Shown here: positions 42,445 through 52,591 of the stretch, in pieces | Numbering within the stretch: position 1 is the stretch's first letter | Layout of the letters: each line of letters opens with the position of its first letter | Assembly: GCF_009830945.1 (NCBI RefSeq) | Contig: NZ_VWVV01000019.1 | Coordinates: 62,001-126,000, forward strand | Direction of reading: 5' to 3' | Origin: Nocardiopsis sp. FR4 | GTDB lineage: Bacteria > Actinomycetota > Actinomycetes > Streptosporangiales > Streptosporangiaceae | Length of the DNA: 64,000 nt | Notes under the pieces: generated by a model | What the model saw: only the letters and a program-made list of their open reading frames with translations | Databases searched by the model: none | Told to the model about the DNA's origin: nothing | Translations under genes and position numbers: made by a program

Positions 42445-43113
42445 TCAGACCGCCGGTTCCCCCTGGCGCAGCAGCTCCAGCACGGGCGCGTACATGCGCT
42501 CCTTGATCGTGCCCAGGGTGGCGGCGTCCTTGGGGGCCAGGGAGCGGGCCAGCTCCACGGCGGTGGAGCGCACCGCCGCCTCCTCCACCGCCTGGTCCAC
42601 GATGCCCGCGGCCGCGGCGTCGTGGCCGCCGTAGCGGCGGGCGGTCACCATCGCCTCGTGGGCCACCCGGGGGGACAGCCGCGCCTGGATGAGCGCGGAC
42701 ATCGCCGGGGTGAAGGGGATGTTGATGTCGGCCTCGGGCAGGCACCAGAAGCCGCGGTCGGCGCGCATCACCCGCACGTCCTGGCACAGCGCGAACATCG
42801 CCCCCGCGGCGAAGGTGTGGCCCTGCAGGGCGGCCACGGTGGGCATGGGCAGGGCCAGCAGGCGCGCGAACAGGTGCTGGACGCTGGCGAGGTACTCCTG
42901 GTGGCGGTCGGCGTTGGCGCCCAGCCACTCCAGGTCCAGGCCGTTGGAGTAGAACTTGCCCGTGGCGGCGGTGACCAGGGCGCGGGGCCCGGTGACCCGC
43001 TCGGCCTCGTCCAGGGCGGAGTCGACGGCGGCGATCCAGTCGGGGTGGAAGCGGTTCTCACCGTCGCCCAGGTCCAGGACGAGGACCTCGTCGTGGTGTT
43101 CGAGCACGGGCAT
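42445..43113 (-). CDS. Enoyl-CoA hydratase/isomerase family protein
   Basis: 222-residue crotonase-fold enzyme, shorter than the usual ~260. PVLEHHDEVLVLDLGDGENR begins the fold, LVTAATGKFYSNGLDLEWLG and VAALQGHTFAAGAMFALCQD form the oxyanion-hole strands; the hydratase Glu pair is not evident (INIPFTPAMSALIQARLSPR), pointing to an isomerase of the ECI type rather than a hydratase. Start ATG 43113 follows AAGGAG at proper spacing. A perfect 12-base palindrome lies just upstream (43126-43137), a likely operator. Confidence 0.88.
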   Translation of the reverse strand: MPVLEHHDEVLVLDLGDGENRFHPDWIAAVDSALDEAERVTGPRALVTAATGKFYSNGLDLEWLGANADRHQEYLASVQHLFARLLALPMPTVAALQGHTFAAGAMFALCQDVRVMRADRGFWCLPEADINIPFTPAMSALIQARLSPRVAHEAMVTARRYGGHDAAAAGIVDQAVEEAAVRSTAVELARSLAPKDAATLGTIKERMYAPVLELLRQGEPAV

Positions 43114-43125
43114 GGGGGCTCCTTC

Positions 43126-43137
43126 TACTGGCCAGTA
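43126..43137. promoter_or_regulatory. Palindromic operator TACTGGCCAGTA
   Basis: Perfect 12-base palindrome 13 bases before the start codon of the enoyl-CoA hydratase/isomerase gene. Its form is typical of TetR-family repressor sites on fatty-acid-type genes. The cognate repressor is not identified; the TetR gene at 44,013 has its own, different site. Confidence 0.6.
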
Positions 43138-43166
43138 ACTTGTGCTGGACAGCATAGGCCAGCCGC

Positions 43167-43968
43167 TCAGGCCCCCGCCGCGAACGGCCCGCCGTCGAAG
43201 ACCCGCGCGGCGAAGCGCTCACCGATGCGGCGGTGCGCGGCGGCGTCGGGGTGCAGCCCTTCGGGCAGCGGCAGCTCGGCGAAGTCCGCCTCCCCGTACA
43301 GCTCGCGCCCGTCGAGGTAGTACAGGTGCGGGTCCCGCCCCGCCCGCTCGCCCACGATCCGCTCCAGCTCCCGCCGGATGACGGTCAGCGTCAGCTTGCC
43401 CTCGGCCACCTGGGCCGGGTCCCCGGTGGCCCGGAACCCCAGCCTGCCCTCGCCCAGGGCGCCCAGGTCGAAGGCGCCGGGGCCGGGGGTGTCCTCGTGC
43501 AGGGGGCAGTACAGCGGCGAGACCACCAGCAGCGGAGCGTCGGTGTGCCCCTCGCGCAGGGTGTCGAGGAAGCCGTGCACCGCGGGCCCGAAGGCGCGCA
43601 GGCGCATCGGGTCGCTGTTGACCAGGTTGATGCCGATCTTGACGCTGAGCAGGTCGGCGGAGGCGTCGCGCATGGTGCGCGCGGTGAAGGGGTCCAGCAG
43701 CGCGCTGCCGCCCAGCCCCAGGTTGACCAGGTCCGCACCGCCCAGGGAGGCGGTCAGCGCGGGCCAGGTGGTGGTCGGGCTGGCCGCGTCCGAGCCGTGG
43801 CTGATCGAACTGCCGTGGTGCAGCCACACCGCACGGCCCCGGTCGGGCGCGGGCCCGGGCGGGCAGCCGGTGCGCCAGCACGCCCCGTTCGGTGTGCTCC
43901 ACCTCCAGGGCGCCGCGCAGCAGCCCGGGGGTGAGGGGCGTGGTGGTCCATGCGGAGATGTCGTGCAT
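43167..43968 (-). pseudogene. SGNH/GDSL hydrolase, frameshifted
   Basis: From ATG 43968 about 35 residues (MHDISAWTTTPLTPGLLRGA, VEHTERGVLAHRLPA) run in one frame. The rest, from about 43,860 to 43167, continues in another: AVWLHHGSSISHGSDA (the GxS block of the nucleophile), LVNLGLGGSALLDPFTARTM, VKIGINLVN and EGLHPDAAAHRRIGERFAAR (Asp-x-x-His dyad region). Corrected, it would be about 265 residues. The shift falls in GGGCGCGGGCCCGGGCGGG, compatible with a lost or extra base. Substrate ester unknown. It may be intact if the sequence is wrong. Confidence 0.75.
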
Positions 43969-44012
43969 CGTCCTCGACCTGTCGGAGTGCGGGAGGCGGG
44001 CGTGTCCAGGGT

Positions 44013-44582
44013 TCAGGGAGCGGGCCAGTGGCGCAGCAGGGCGTCCAGGGCGTCCAGGGTCCGCGACCAGGTCTGCTCGGTGTCGGGCGCGCTGTGGCTG
44101 AACCCGCCGCCCAGCTCCAGGGACACGTAGCCGTGGAAGACGCTGCCCAGCAGGCGGACCGCGTGGGTCTGCTCCGGCTCGGCCAGGTCGTAGCCGCGCA
44201 GGACCGCCCGGGTCATCCGGGCGTGCCGGACCCCGGCGCTGGCGGCCGCCGTGGCCGGGTCCAGCCGCAGCTGGGCCGCGGCGTAGCGGCCGGGGTGCTC
44301 GCGCGCGTAGTCGCGGTAGACGTTGGCCAGGGCGGCCAGGGCCTCCCTGCCCGCGCGCCCGGCCAGGGCCTCGGAGGCCCGGTCGGCCATCTCCTCCAGG
44401 GCCAGCAGGGCGATCCGGGTCCGCAGGTCCTGGGAGTTGCGCACGTGCGAGTACAGGCTCGCGACCGTGACCCCGAGCCGCCGGGCCAGCGCCGAGGCGG
44501 TCACCTGGTCGAAGCCGACCTCGTCGGCCAGCTCCGCGCCCGCCCGCACCACCCGTTCGGTGGACAGCCCCGCCCGAACCAT
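44013..44582 (-). CDS. TetR-family regulator (WHG domain)
   Basis: 189-residue repressor. HTH: VVRAGAELADEVGFDQVTAS, then ALARRLGVTVASLYSHVRNS. The C-terminal domain contains ALANVYRDYAREHPGRYAAA and RLLGSVFHGYVSLELGGGFS, the WHG-type ligand domain. Start ATG 44582 follows GGGAGG 6 bases upstream. A 25-base near-perfect inverted repeat (44616-44640) lies in its promoter, so it is probably autoregulated. The only nearby target is the APH remnant or the SGNH gene. Confidence 0.9.
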   Translation of the reverse strand: MVRAGLSTERVVRAGAELADEVGFDQVTASALARRLGVTVASLYSHVRNSQDLRTRIALLALEEMADRASEALAGRAGREALAALANVYRDYAREHPGRYAAAQLRLDPATAAASAGVRHARMTRAVLRGYDLAEPEQTHAVRLLGSVFHGYVSLELGGGFSHSAPDTEQTWSRTLDALDALLRHWPAP

Positions 44583-44615
44583 AAACTTCCTCCCTGTTCC
44601 TATGGACAACCCTAG

Positions 44616-44640
44616 ATTTGCCTAAAGACTTTAGGTAAAT
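44616..44640. promoter_or_regulatory. 25-base inverted repeat, operator of the TetR (WHG) gene
   Basis: ATTTGCCTAAAG-A-CTTTAGGTAAAT: arms match at 11 of 12 positions. It lies 33 bases upstream of the repressor start in an AT-rich stretch. Confidence 0.75.
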
Positions 44641-44709
44641 CCAACTCTTCTTCAGGTAGCTGTCGTCCAAGCGCTGGATTCAGGGCACGGGCCCGCGAGG
44701 GGTTCGACG

Positions 44710-45039
44710 GCGTTCCCCCGTCCCCGGCGCCTGCGCGGGGACGGCTGTGAGGAGCTGGGCTACGTCGAGGGCGAGGTGGCGCTTCCGCCCTTCCCCGCCT
44801 GGGCGCTGGCCGAGGAGACGCTGTGCTCGACCGCCGCACTCCTGCGCCGCCACCACCGGGCCGCCGCGCCCTGCCCGCGACCGCCCGGGCCTTCGTGGCC
44901 GCCCGGGTCGCCTCCGGGGACGCGCTCTTCCTCCGCACTCTGGAGCGGCTCGGCGGCTGGGGACGGTGACCGCCGCCAGGCGTGGCTGGCCGACCAGTGG
45001 CCGGTGTTCCTGGCCGCGCTGACCGGCCCCGCGACCTGA
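44710..45039 (+). pseudogene. Aminoglycoside phosphotransferase-family remnant
   Basis: Frame 1 up to about 44,870 reads DGCEELGYVEGEVALPPFPA, then WALAEETLCSTAALLRRHHR, the hinge and early C-lobe of APH-like kinases. The next frame gives ARAFVAARVASGDALFLRTL and a third gives RQAWLADQWPVFLAALTGPA to the stop at 45039, which are the C-terminal helices. The catalytic block (HGD-x-x-x-x-N, then IDWE-type) between them is missing. About 200 residues appear deleted together with two frame changes, so it cannot be active. Confidence 0.75.
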
Positions 45040-45132
45040 GCGTGCCGCCCCGGGTGCGCACACCGTCCACGGAGACCAGAGGGGAGGGGCTGCTCCGGCC
45101 CGGAGAGCCCCTCCCCACCACGCCTTGGGGCC

Positions 45133-47147
<2,015 letters not shown>

Positions 47148-47651
47148 TCACGGCAGCGGGCGGGTGAGCCACGCCACCTCACCGCTGTCCTCCGTGGAGA
47201 CGCGGTCCCGCTCGAACCCGAGCTTCTCCAGGACACGGAGCGAGGGCGTGTTCCAGGTGCCGACGGTCGACCAGAGCCTTCTCCGCCCGGTCGCCGCGGC
47301 AGCGGCGAGCACCGCGCCGGCCGCCTCGGTGGCGTAGCCGCGCCCGTGCGCGCGCTGGAACAGCTCGTAGGCGATCTCCGGCTCCTCCAGGGTGCAGCGG
47401 CCGACGACCAACCCGCAGTAACCGATGAAGTCACCCTCGTCGCGGCGCTGGACGGGCAGCAGGGCGATCCCCGTCGCCGCCGTCTCGGTGAGCCGCTTCG
47501 CGATGCCCGCCCGGACGTGCTCCACCGTGGGCGTTCCGTTGCCGCGTTCGGCGAGCAGGGCGCGCAGCCCATCGGCGTCCGACTCGGCCCAGGGCCGCAG
47601 CACCAGCCGCTCGGTCTCCAGGTGGAACGGCATCGTCTCGTAGGTGGGCAT
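47148..47651 (-). CDS. GNAT-family acetyltransferase (RimJ/RimL-like)
   Basis: 167-residue acetyltransferase: FHLETERLVLRPWAESDADG begins the RimJ/RimL-type fold; EIAYELFQRAHGRGYATEAA holds the acetyl-CoA loop (Q/R-x-x-G-x-A/G), and NTPSLRVLEKLGFERD is the conserved C-terminal region. Substrate may be a ribosomal or other protein N-terminus or a small amine. ATG 47651 was chosen although an in-frame ATG at 47693 exists. It follows the iminopeptidase gene on the same strand with a 109-base gap. Confidence 0.9.
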   Translation of the reverse strand: MPTYETMPFHLETERLVLRPWAESDADGLRALLAERGNGTPTVEHVRAGIAKRLTETAATGIALLPVQRRDEGDFIGYCGLVVGRCTLEEPEIAYELFQRAHGRGYATEAAGAVLAAAAATGRRRLWSTVGTWNTPSLRVLEKLGFERDRVSTEDSGEVAWLTRPLP

Positions 47652-47760
47652 GCCCCCACACTGCCCCACCGCGTTTTCCGTTTCCGCCCCCATCCCCGTA
47701 TGCGCCTGCGCTCCGTTGTGAGTTCTGCCTGGTCAGAGACGTCTTGGACCGGGAGCCTGA

Positions 47761-48750
47761 CTACAGGGCGCGAAAACGGTCGAGGGCGTCCTTGGCGGCC
47801 TGGCCGATACCGGCGGTGTTGGTGGCGTGGGCGGCATCGTCGACGATGACGAGTTCGGCGGCGGGCCAGCGAGCGGCCAGGTCGTGTGCGGTGTCGCAGG
47901 GACCGCTGATGTCCAGGCGGCCGTTGATGAGCACGGCGGGCAGATGGGCGATGCGGCCGACGTCGTTCAACAGCTGGTCGGGGGCCAGGAAGCAGTCGTT
48001 GGCCCAGTAGTGGGTGACCAGACGGGCGAAGGTGGCACGAAAGGCCGGGTCCTCGAAACGGGGGTTGGGGGTGTGGCCGGGGGCGGTGGCCACGTGGGTG
48101 TCCTCCCAGGCGCACCAGGCGCGGGCGGCATCGAAGCGGACCCGGGGGTCGGGGTCGGCGAGGAGGCGGGCGTAGGCGGCCGGGAGCGCGGTGGGGTCGG
48201 CGCCGACGCCCGCGGCGGCGTAGAAGTCCTCCCACTGGGCGGGGAAGACACGGCGCATGCGGTGGGTGATCCAGAGGATCTCTTGGCGGGTGCCGGCGGT
48301 GACAGCGAACAGCACCAGGGAGCGCACGCGGTCGGGGTGGGTCTGGGCGTAGGCCAGGGCCAGGCAGGATCCCCAGGAGGCGCCCATCAGGTGCCAGGTG
48401 TCGATGCCCAGATGGGCGCGCAGGGCCTCGAAGTCGGCGATCAGGTGGTCGGTGGTGTTGGGGCCCAGGTCGGTGTCGATGTCGCCGGCGTCGGGGGTGC
48501 TGGCGCCAGCTCCGCGTTGGTCGAGCAGGATGAGCCGGTAGTGGGCGGGGTCGGTGAGCATCGACCAGTGCGAGTTGGAGGAGGAACCGGGGCCGCCGTG
48601 TACGCCTAGTACCGGTATCCCCTGGGGGTTCCCCAGTTCCTGCCAGAACAGGCGTTGGCCGTCAGGGCGTTCCAGGTAACCGCTGATGTAGGGGTGACTG
48701 TGGGGGTACACGGGACTTCTCCTGACGTGGCTGTTTGTAGGCGGGGGCAT
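47761..48750 (-). CDS. Proline iminopeptidase (alpha/beta hydrolase, S33)
   Basis: 329-residue peptidase that removes N-terminal proline. Oxyanion loop PVLGVHGGPGSSSN, nucleophile elbow MGASWGSCLALAYAQTHPDR (Ser), PDRVRSLVLFAVTAGTRQEI, a cap with WITHRMRRVFPAQWEDFYAA, Asp in LINGRLDISGPC and His in DDAAHATNT. These match the S33 family prolyl aminopeptidase. Cytosolic, no signal peptide. The upstream 357 bases contain a small palindrome TACTCGAGTA (48801-48810) but no gene. Confidence 0.93.
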   Translation of the reverse strand: MPPPTNSHVRRSPVYPHSHPYISGYLERPDGQRLFWQELGNPQGIPVLGVHGGPGSSSNSHWSMLTDPAHYRLILLDQRGAGASTPDAGDIDTDLGPNTTDHLIADFEALRAHLGIDTWHLMGASWGSCLALAYAQTHPDRVRSLVLFAVTAGTRQEILWITHRMRRVFPAQWEDFYAAAGVGADPTALPAAYARLLADPDPRVRFDAARAWCAWEDTHVATAPGHTPNPRFEDPAFRATFARLVTHYWANDCFLAPDQLLNDVGRIAHLPAVLINGRLDISGPCDTAHDLAARWPAAELVIVDDAAHATNTAGIGQAAKDALDRFRAL

Positions 48751-49107
48751 GGTCGGGCGCGGGGGCGGACGTGCAACGGTGCTGGCCCTGGCGCCTGCAT
48801 TACTCGAGTAGTCGGGAAGAGGGAACCGCCTGAGGCCGAAGACCGGGGAACTGCTCTTGACGGTGGGGGCAGAGAGTCTCTCACTCCAGCCCTACCCGGT
48901 CCGTTCGGTGCTCAGCGCGGGGTTTCACCCCGATGTTCCTCACCCCGTCGCTCAGGCGAGCGGATCGGCGGCCCGGCCCATGCCGTGGTGCTCGGCCACC
49001 CCGCCCGCGCCGGCCGGATCCGTCGCATAGCCCGGCCGGGACCGGCCCCCTCTCCAGGTCCACCCCGCCGGAGGCGCACCCGCTCCCGGCGGGGGCGCCC
49101 TGCCGCC
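48751..49107. other. Intergenic region, 357 bases
   Basis: No gene seen. It holds the palindrome TACTCGAGTA (48801-48810), 51 bases before the iminopeptidase start and a possible operator, and a small hairpin CGGGGT-TTC-ACCCCG at about 48918-48932. Confidence 0.4.
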
Positions 49108-49671
49108 TCACTCCCGGTCCCGTGCGACCACCACGAGGTAACGGCAGGGCTCCCCGGTCCGGTTGCGGTACTCGCACGGCTCGGGCGCGCCCAGGTGCAG
49201 GCAGTCCCCCGCCTCCAGCACGTGCTCCACCTCGCCCTCCCGGAAGGCCAGCGTGCCCTCCAGCACCCAGACCTGGTGGTGGGTGAAGGCGTAGGACTCC
49301 GCCGGGTAGGCCACCCGCGCCCCCGGTGGCAGCTCCACCTCCACCAGCTCGATCGGCCCCCCGGAGGTGGGCGAGACCGCGCGCCGCCGGTAGCCGGTCT
49401 CCGGGTCGGTCCACACGGGCTGCTCGCGGGAGCGCACCAGGCGCCGGTCGCCCCGCTCGGCCCGTGCGATCAGCTCCGACAGGGTGATGCCCAGCGCCGC
49501 CGCCAGGCGCCCCAGCAGCGCGGCGGTGGGCTGGACGTCGCCGTTCTCGATCCGGCTGATCATGCCCCGCGAGACCCCCGAGCGCTCGGCCAGCGCGCTC
49601 CCGCTCATCCCCCGGGCCCTGCGCAGTTCCTGGAGCGTCGTGGCCAGGGCCACTCCCAGTGCGTCACTCAT
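49108..49671 (-). CDS. XRE-cupin transcriptional regulator
   Basis: 187-residue regulator. N-terminal HTH_XRE: LATTLQELRRARGMSGSALA, then ERSGVSRGMISRIENGDVQP. C-terminal cupin (about residues 105-185): VEVELPPGARVAYPAESYAF, HHQVWVLEGTLAFREGEVEH and LEAGDCLHLGAPEPCEYRNR, a small ligand-binding barrel. Such proteins often control a divergent transporter or detoxifying enzyme. Here the divergent gene, 31 bases away, encodes a PAT-like acetyltransferase. A minus-strand -10 TATAGT (49683-49678) would start the transcript at about the ATG, so the message may be leaderless. Confidence 0.92.
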   Translation of the reverse strand: MSDALGVALATTLQELRRARGMSGSALAERSGVSRGMISRIENGDVQPTAALLGRLAAALGITLSELIARAERGDRRLVRSREQPVWTDPETGYRRRAVSPTSGGPIELVEVELPPGARVAYPAESYAFTHHQVWVLEGTLAFREGEVEHVLEAGDCLHLGAPEPCEYRNRTGEPCRYLVVVARDRE

Positions 49672-49702
49672 GCGTTCACTATAGAAGACAGTCTCGCTTA
49701 CC

Positions 49703-50236
49703 ATGATGGACATGAGTTCGATCCCGACCCTGCGCGACGCCACCCGGGCCGACGCGGCGGCGTGCGCGGCCCTCTACGCGCCCTACGTCACCGGCACCGC
49801 CATCACCTTCGAGTACGAACCCCCCACGGCCCAGGAGATGGCGGCGCGCATCGCCGCGTGCCAGGAGCGGCACGCCTGGGTCGTGCTGGAGGACGACCGG
49901 GGCATCGCCGGATACGCCTACGGCGGCCCCTTCCGCACACGCGACGCCTACCGGTGGACCTGCGAGGTCAGCGTCTACCTGCGCGTGGGACACCGGCGCA
50001 CCGGCGCGGGCCGCGCCCTGTACGGCGCCCTGCTGCCGCGCCTGGCCCAACGCGGCATGCACACCGCCATCGCCTGCATGACCCTGCCCAACGACGCCAG
50101 CGTGGGCCTGCACCGCGCCCTGGGCTTCCAGGACGCGGGCGTCATGCGCCAGGCGGGCCGCAAGTTCGACGCCTGGCACGACATCGCCTGGGCCCAACTG
50201 GAGCTGTCCCGCAACGAAGCGCACCAGGACCGCTGA
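49703..50236 (+). CDS. Phosphinothricin N-acetyltransferase-like GNAT protein
   Basis: 177-residue acetyltransferase of the PAT/Bar-like group: IPTLRDATRADAAACAALYA, then ITFEYEPPTAQEMAARI, WVVLEDDRGIAGYAYGGPFR and RVGHRRTGAGRALYGALLPR with the R-R-T-G-A-G acetyl-CoA loop, and SVGLHRALGFQDAGVMRQAG. Members acetylate phosphinothricin, methionine sulfoximine or other amino-acid analogues; the true substrate here is unknown. ATG 49703 is 31 bases from the divergent XRE-cupin gene, which probably represses or activates it. Confidence 0.88.
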   Translation: MMDMSSIPTLRDATRADAAACAALYAPYVTGTAITFEYEPPTAQEMAARIAACQERHAWVVLEDDRGIAGYAYGGPFRTRDAYRWTCEVSVYLRVGHRRTGAGRALYGALLPRLAQRGMHTAIACMTLPNDASVGLHRALGFQDAGVMRQAGRKFDAWHDIAWAQLELSRNEAHQDR

Positions 50237-50383
50237 CCGGGCACCGTCACGGCCAACCACGCCGGGCCGCGTGTCCGGCCGCGCGGGGAGCTCGAAGAAC
50301 CGCATCGGCACAGGCTTCGTTAGAGTGGAATGCGTTCGCGACACCCCGTCCGACGACCCCCGACCGGGAACGGTGAACAGCGA

Positions 50384-50791
50384 ATGACGGTGAGAGTACG
50401 GTTCGCCTGGTGGCTGTGCGGCATGTTCCTGGCGCTGGGGGCCGGCCTGTGCGGCCTGGGCGTGTGGCTCTGGGCGACCGCGGGCTCCGACCCGGGCCTG
50501 TCCGCCCTCATACCCGGGCTGATCGTCCTGGCCTTCGGCGCCGCCTACGTCCGCATGCCCTACTTCGTCCTCGCCCCGGGAAGGCTGACCGTGCCCATCA
50601 TGCGGGGCAGCAGGGCCGAGACCGCCCTCGACCCGCGGGCGCGCCTGGACGCCAGCGGCACCCGGCTGACCATGACGGTCGGCCGCAGGACCACCGCCTC
50701 CCTTCCGGTGTACCGGTCGATGGCGCGCAGGGCGGACTGGGACCGTCTGCGTGCCCTCCTCGACGACCAGGACCACTCCGACGCACGCTGA
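50384..50791 (+). CDS. Small membrane protein of unknown function
   Basis: 135-residue protein with two hydrophobic helices near the N-terminus (FAWWLCGMFLALGAGLCGLG and SALIPGLIVLAFGAAYVRMP) and a cytosolic C-terminal half with PYFVLAPGRLTVPIMRGSRA, resembling a PH-like small domain. I do not recognise a family. GTG/ATG choice: ATG 50384 gives a start just before the first helix. It lies 147 bases below the PAT-like gene. Confidence 0.65.
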   Translation: MTVRVRFAWWLCGMFLALGAGLCGLGVWLWATAGSDPGLSALIPGLIVLAFGAAYVRMPYFVLAPGRLTVPIMRGSRAETALDPRARLDASGTRLTMTVGRRTTASLPVYRSMARRADWDRLRALLDDQDHSDAR

Positions 50792-50918
50792 GCGCGTCCA
50801 GCCCGCTCCGGGCGGCGGGCCGCACCGCCCCCGCCCCCGGTCAGGGGGAAGCGCGTCGCAGCCGCGCCGTATGCTCGTCAGCGGTCCGATCTCCCCGCCT
50901 GTGCCCAGGAGTACCGAC

Positions 50919-51875
50919 GTGTCCCGCTTTCCCGCGCGCCACCGCCCCAAGGGGCTGGCCTTCGCCCTCGCCGCGGCGCTCGCCTTCGGGGGCGCGGGCG
51001 TGTTCGCCCGACCCCTGCTGGAGGCGGGCCTGGACCCCCTGCAGGTGACCTGGCTGCGCGTGGGCGGCGCGGCACTGCTGCTCTCCCCCCTGGCCCTGGT
51101 CCACTGGCGGCTGGTCCGGCGCCGCCCCCTGCTGGTGCTGGCCTACGGCGCCGTCCCCATGGCCGGGGTCCAGGCCCTGTACTTCGCCGCCGTGGCCCGC
51201 ATCCCCGTCGGCATCGCCCTGCTCATCGAGTTCCTCGGCCCGGTCCTGGTCCTGCTGTGGCTGCGCGTGGTGCGCCGTACCCGCGTCTCCCCCGCCGCCG
51301 TGGTCGGCGTGGTCCTGGCCCTGGCCGGACTGGGCCTGCTGCTGGAGGTGTGGGCGGGCATGCGCCTGGACGCGCTCGGGGTGGCCCTGGCGCTGGGCGC
51401 CGCCGCCGGGCAGGCCGCCTTCTTCCTGCTCTCCGACAGCCTGGACGAGGACACCGACCCCCTGGCCCTGGTGGCCCTGGGCTCCCTGGTCGCCGCCCTG
51501 CTGCTCGGGCTGCTGGCCCGCCCCTGGGACCTGCCCTGGGCCACCCTGGGCGGGCCCGTCCACCTCGGCTCCCTGCCCCTGCCCGGATGGGCCGCGGCGC
51601 TGTGGCTGGGCCTGGTGTGCACCGCGCTGGCCTACGTCCTGGGCATCTCCGCGGTCCGGCGCCTGTCCCCCCAGGTGGCCGGAGCGGTCGGCTACCTGGA
51701 GGTGGTCACCGCGATCGCGCTGGCCTGGGCCCTGCTGGGCGAGGCCCTCAACCCCGCCCAGATCCTGGGCGCCGCAGTCATCGTCGCGGGCGCCCTGGTC
51801 GCCCAGACCGCCGTGCCCGTGGGCGCACCGCAGGACGAGACCGCCCCCGGGCCCCGGTTGCCCACCGCCCCCTGA
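50919..51875 (+). CDS. EamA/DMT-family transporter
   Basis: 318-residue membrane protein with ten hydrophobic helices in two EamA repeats (LAFALAAALAFGGAGVFARP; then a second repeat from GVALALGAAAGQAAFFLLSD). RIPVGIALLIEFLGPVLVLL is the typical end of the first repeat, and SPQVAGAVGYLEVVTAIALA that of the second. These proteins export amino acids or metabolites. GTG 50919 has AGGAG 7 bases upstream and is preferred over ATG 50871. It is convergent with the second XRE-cupin gene. Confidence 0.92.
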   Translation: MSRFPARHRPKGLAFALAAALAFGGAGVFARPLLEAGLDPLQVTWLRVGGAALLLSPLALVHWRLVRRRPLLVLAYGAVPMAGVQALYFAAVARIPVGIALLIEFLGPVLVLLWLRVVRRTRVSPAAVVGVVLALAGLGLLLEVWAGMRLDALGVALALGAAAGQAAFFLLSDSLDEDTDPLALVALGSLVAALLLGLLARPWDLPWATLGGPVHLGSLPLPGWAAALWLGLVCTALAYVLGISAVRRLSPQVAGAVGYLEVVTAIALAWALLGEALNPAQILGAAVIVAGALVAQTAVPVGAPQDETAPGPRLPTAP

Positions 51876-51916
51876 AGCCCCCGGGCACGCCCCGGGAGCG
51901 GTGTGGGACGCGGGCG

Positions 51917-52504
51917 TCAGGACCCGGCCGCGGGGGCGGTGCGCACGTGTGCGCGCACCCCCTGAAGACCGAACAGGATGAGAAGCTCGACCGCACCGCC
52001 GTCAGCGCTGCCCAACCAGTGCGGCAGGGAGGTGTCGAACTCGGCCGCCTCACCCGGCGCCAACGTCAGGTCGCGCTCACCGAGCACCAACCGCAGGCGC
52101 CCGTTGAGCACGTACAGCCACTCGAAGCCCTCATGGGTCTGCGGGGCCGGCTCCAACGGCTCCGCCCGGGCGGGGATGACCATCTTGAACGCCTGCGTTC
52201 CGCCCGGCCGCCTGGACAGCGGCACGAAGACCATCCCGAACCGCCGGATCGGCTTCAGGTGGATGCGGGGGTCGCCCGTGCGCGGAGCGCCGACGAGATC
52301 GTCCAGGGGCACGCCGTAGGTACGGGCCAGCGGCAGCAGCAACTCCAGGGTCGCCCGGCGCCGACCGCTCTCCAGCCGCGACAGGGTGCTCTCCGAGACC
52401 CCGGTCGCCGCCGCCAGGTCGGCGAGCGTGATGCCCCGCTCGCGGCGCAGCGCGCGCAGCCGCGGCCCCACCACGCCGAGCACGTCCTCCGTTTCGCGGT
52501 CCAC
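51917..52504 (-). CDS. XRE-cupin transcriptional regulator
   Basis: 195-residue regulator. HTH: GPRLRALRRERGITLADLAA, then ATGVSESTLSRLESGRRRAT. The cupin barrel (about residues 100-185) includes THEGFEWLYVLNGRLRLVLG, ERDLTLAPGEAAEFDTSLPH and VELLILFGL. It is divergent from the methyltransferase/DinB pair, with a CTTGC-N7-GCAAG repeat between (52513-52529), so it likely regulates that pair. GTG 52504 was chosen; a nearby ATG at 52512 is out of frame with the HTH. Confidence 0.9.
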   Translation of the reverse strand: MDRETEDVLGVVGPRLRALRRERGITLADLAAATGVSESTLSRLESGRRRATLELLLPLARTYGVPLDDLVGAPRTGDPRIHLKPIRRFGMVFVPLSRRPGGTQAFKMVIPARAEPLEPAPQTHEGFEWLYVLNGRLRLVLGERDLTLAPGEAAEFDTSLPHWLGSADGGAVELLILFGLQGVRAHVRTAPAAGS

Positions 52505-52512
52505 GGGGCCAT

Positions 52513-52529
52513 CTTGCCATAACCGCAAG
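52513..52529. promoter_or_regulatory. Operator candidate between XRE-cupin and methyltransferase genes
   Basis: CTTGC-CATAACC-GCAAG, a perfect 5-base inverted repeat with a 7-base centre, immediately upstream of the regulator's GTG. A second GCCAAAACC-type copy lies at about 52537. Suits XRE-cupin autoregulation with control of the divergent operon. Confidence 0.55.
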
Positions 52530-52591
52530 TTCTCGTGCCAAAACCTGCCGGTTCCCGTCAAGCTGGGCGCACCTCTACGGAAGGAGCCCCG

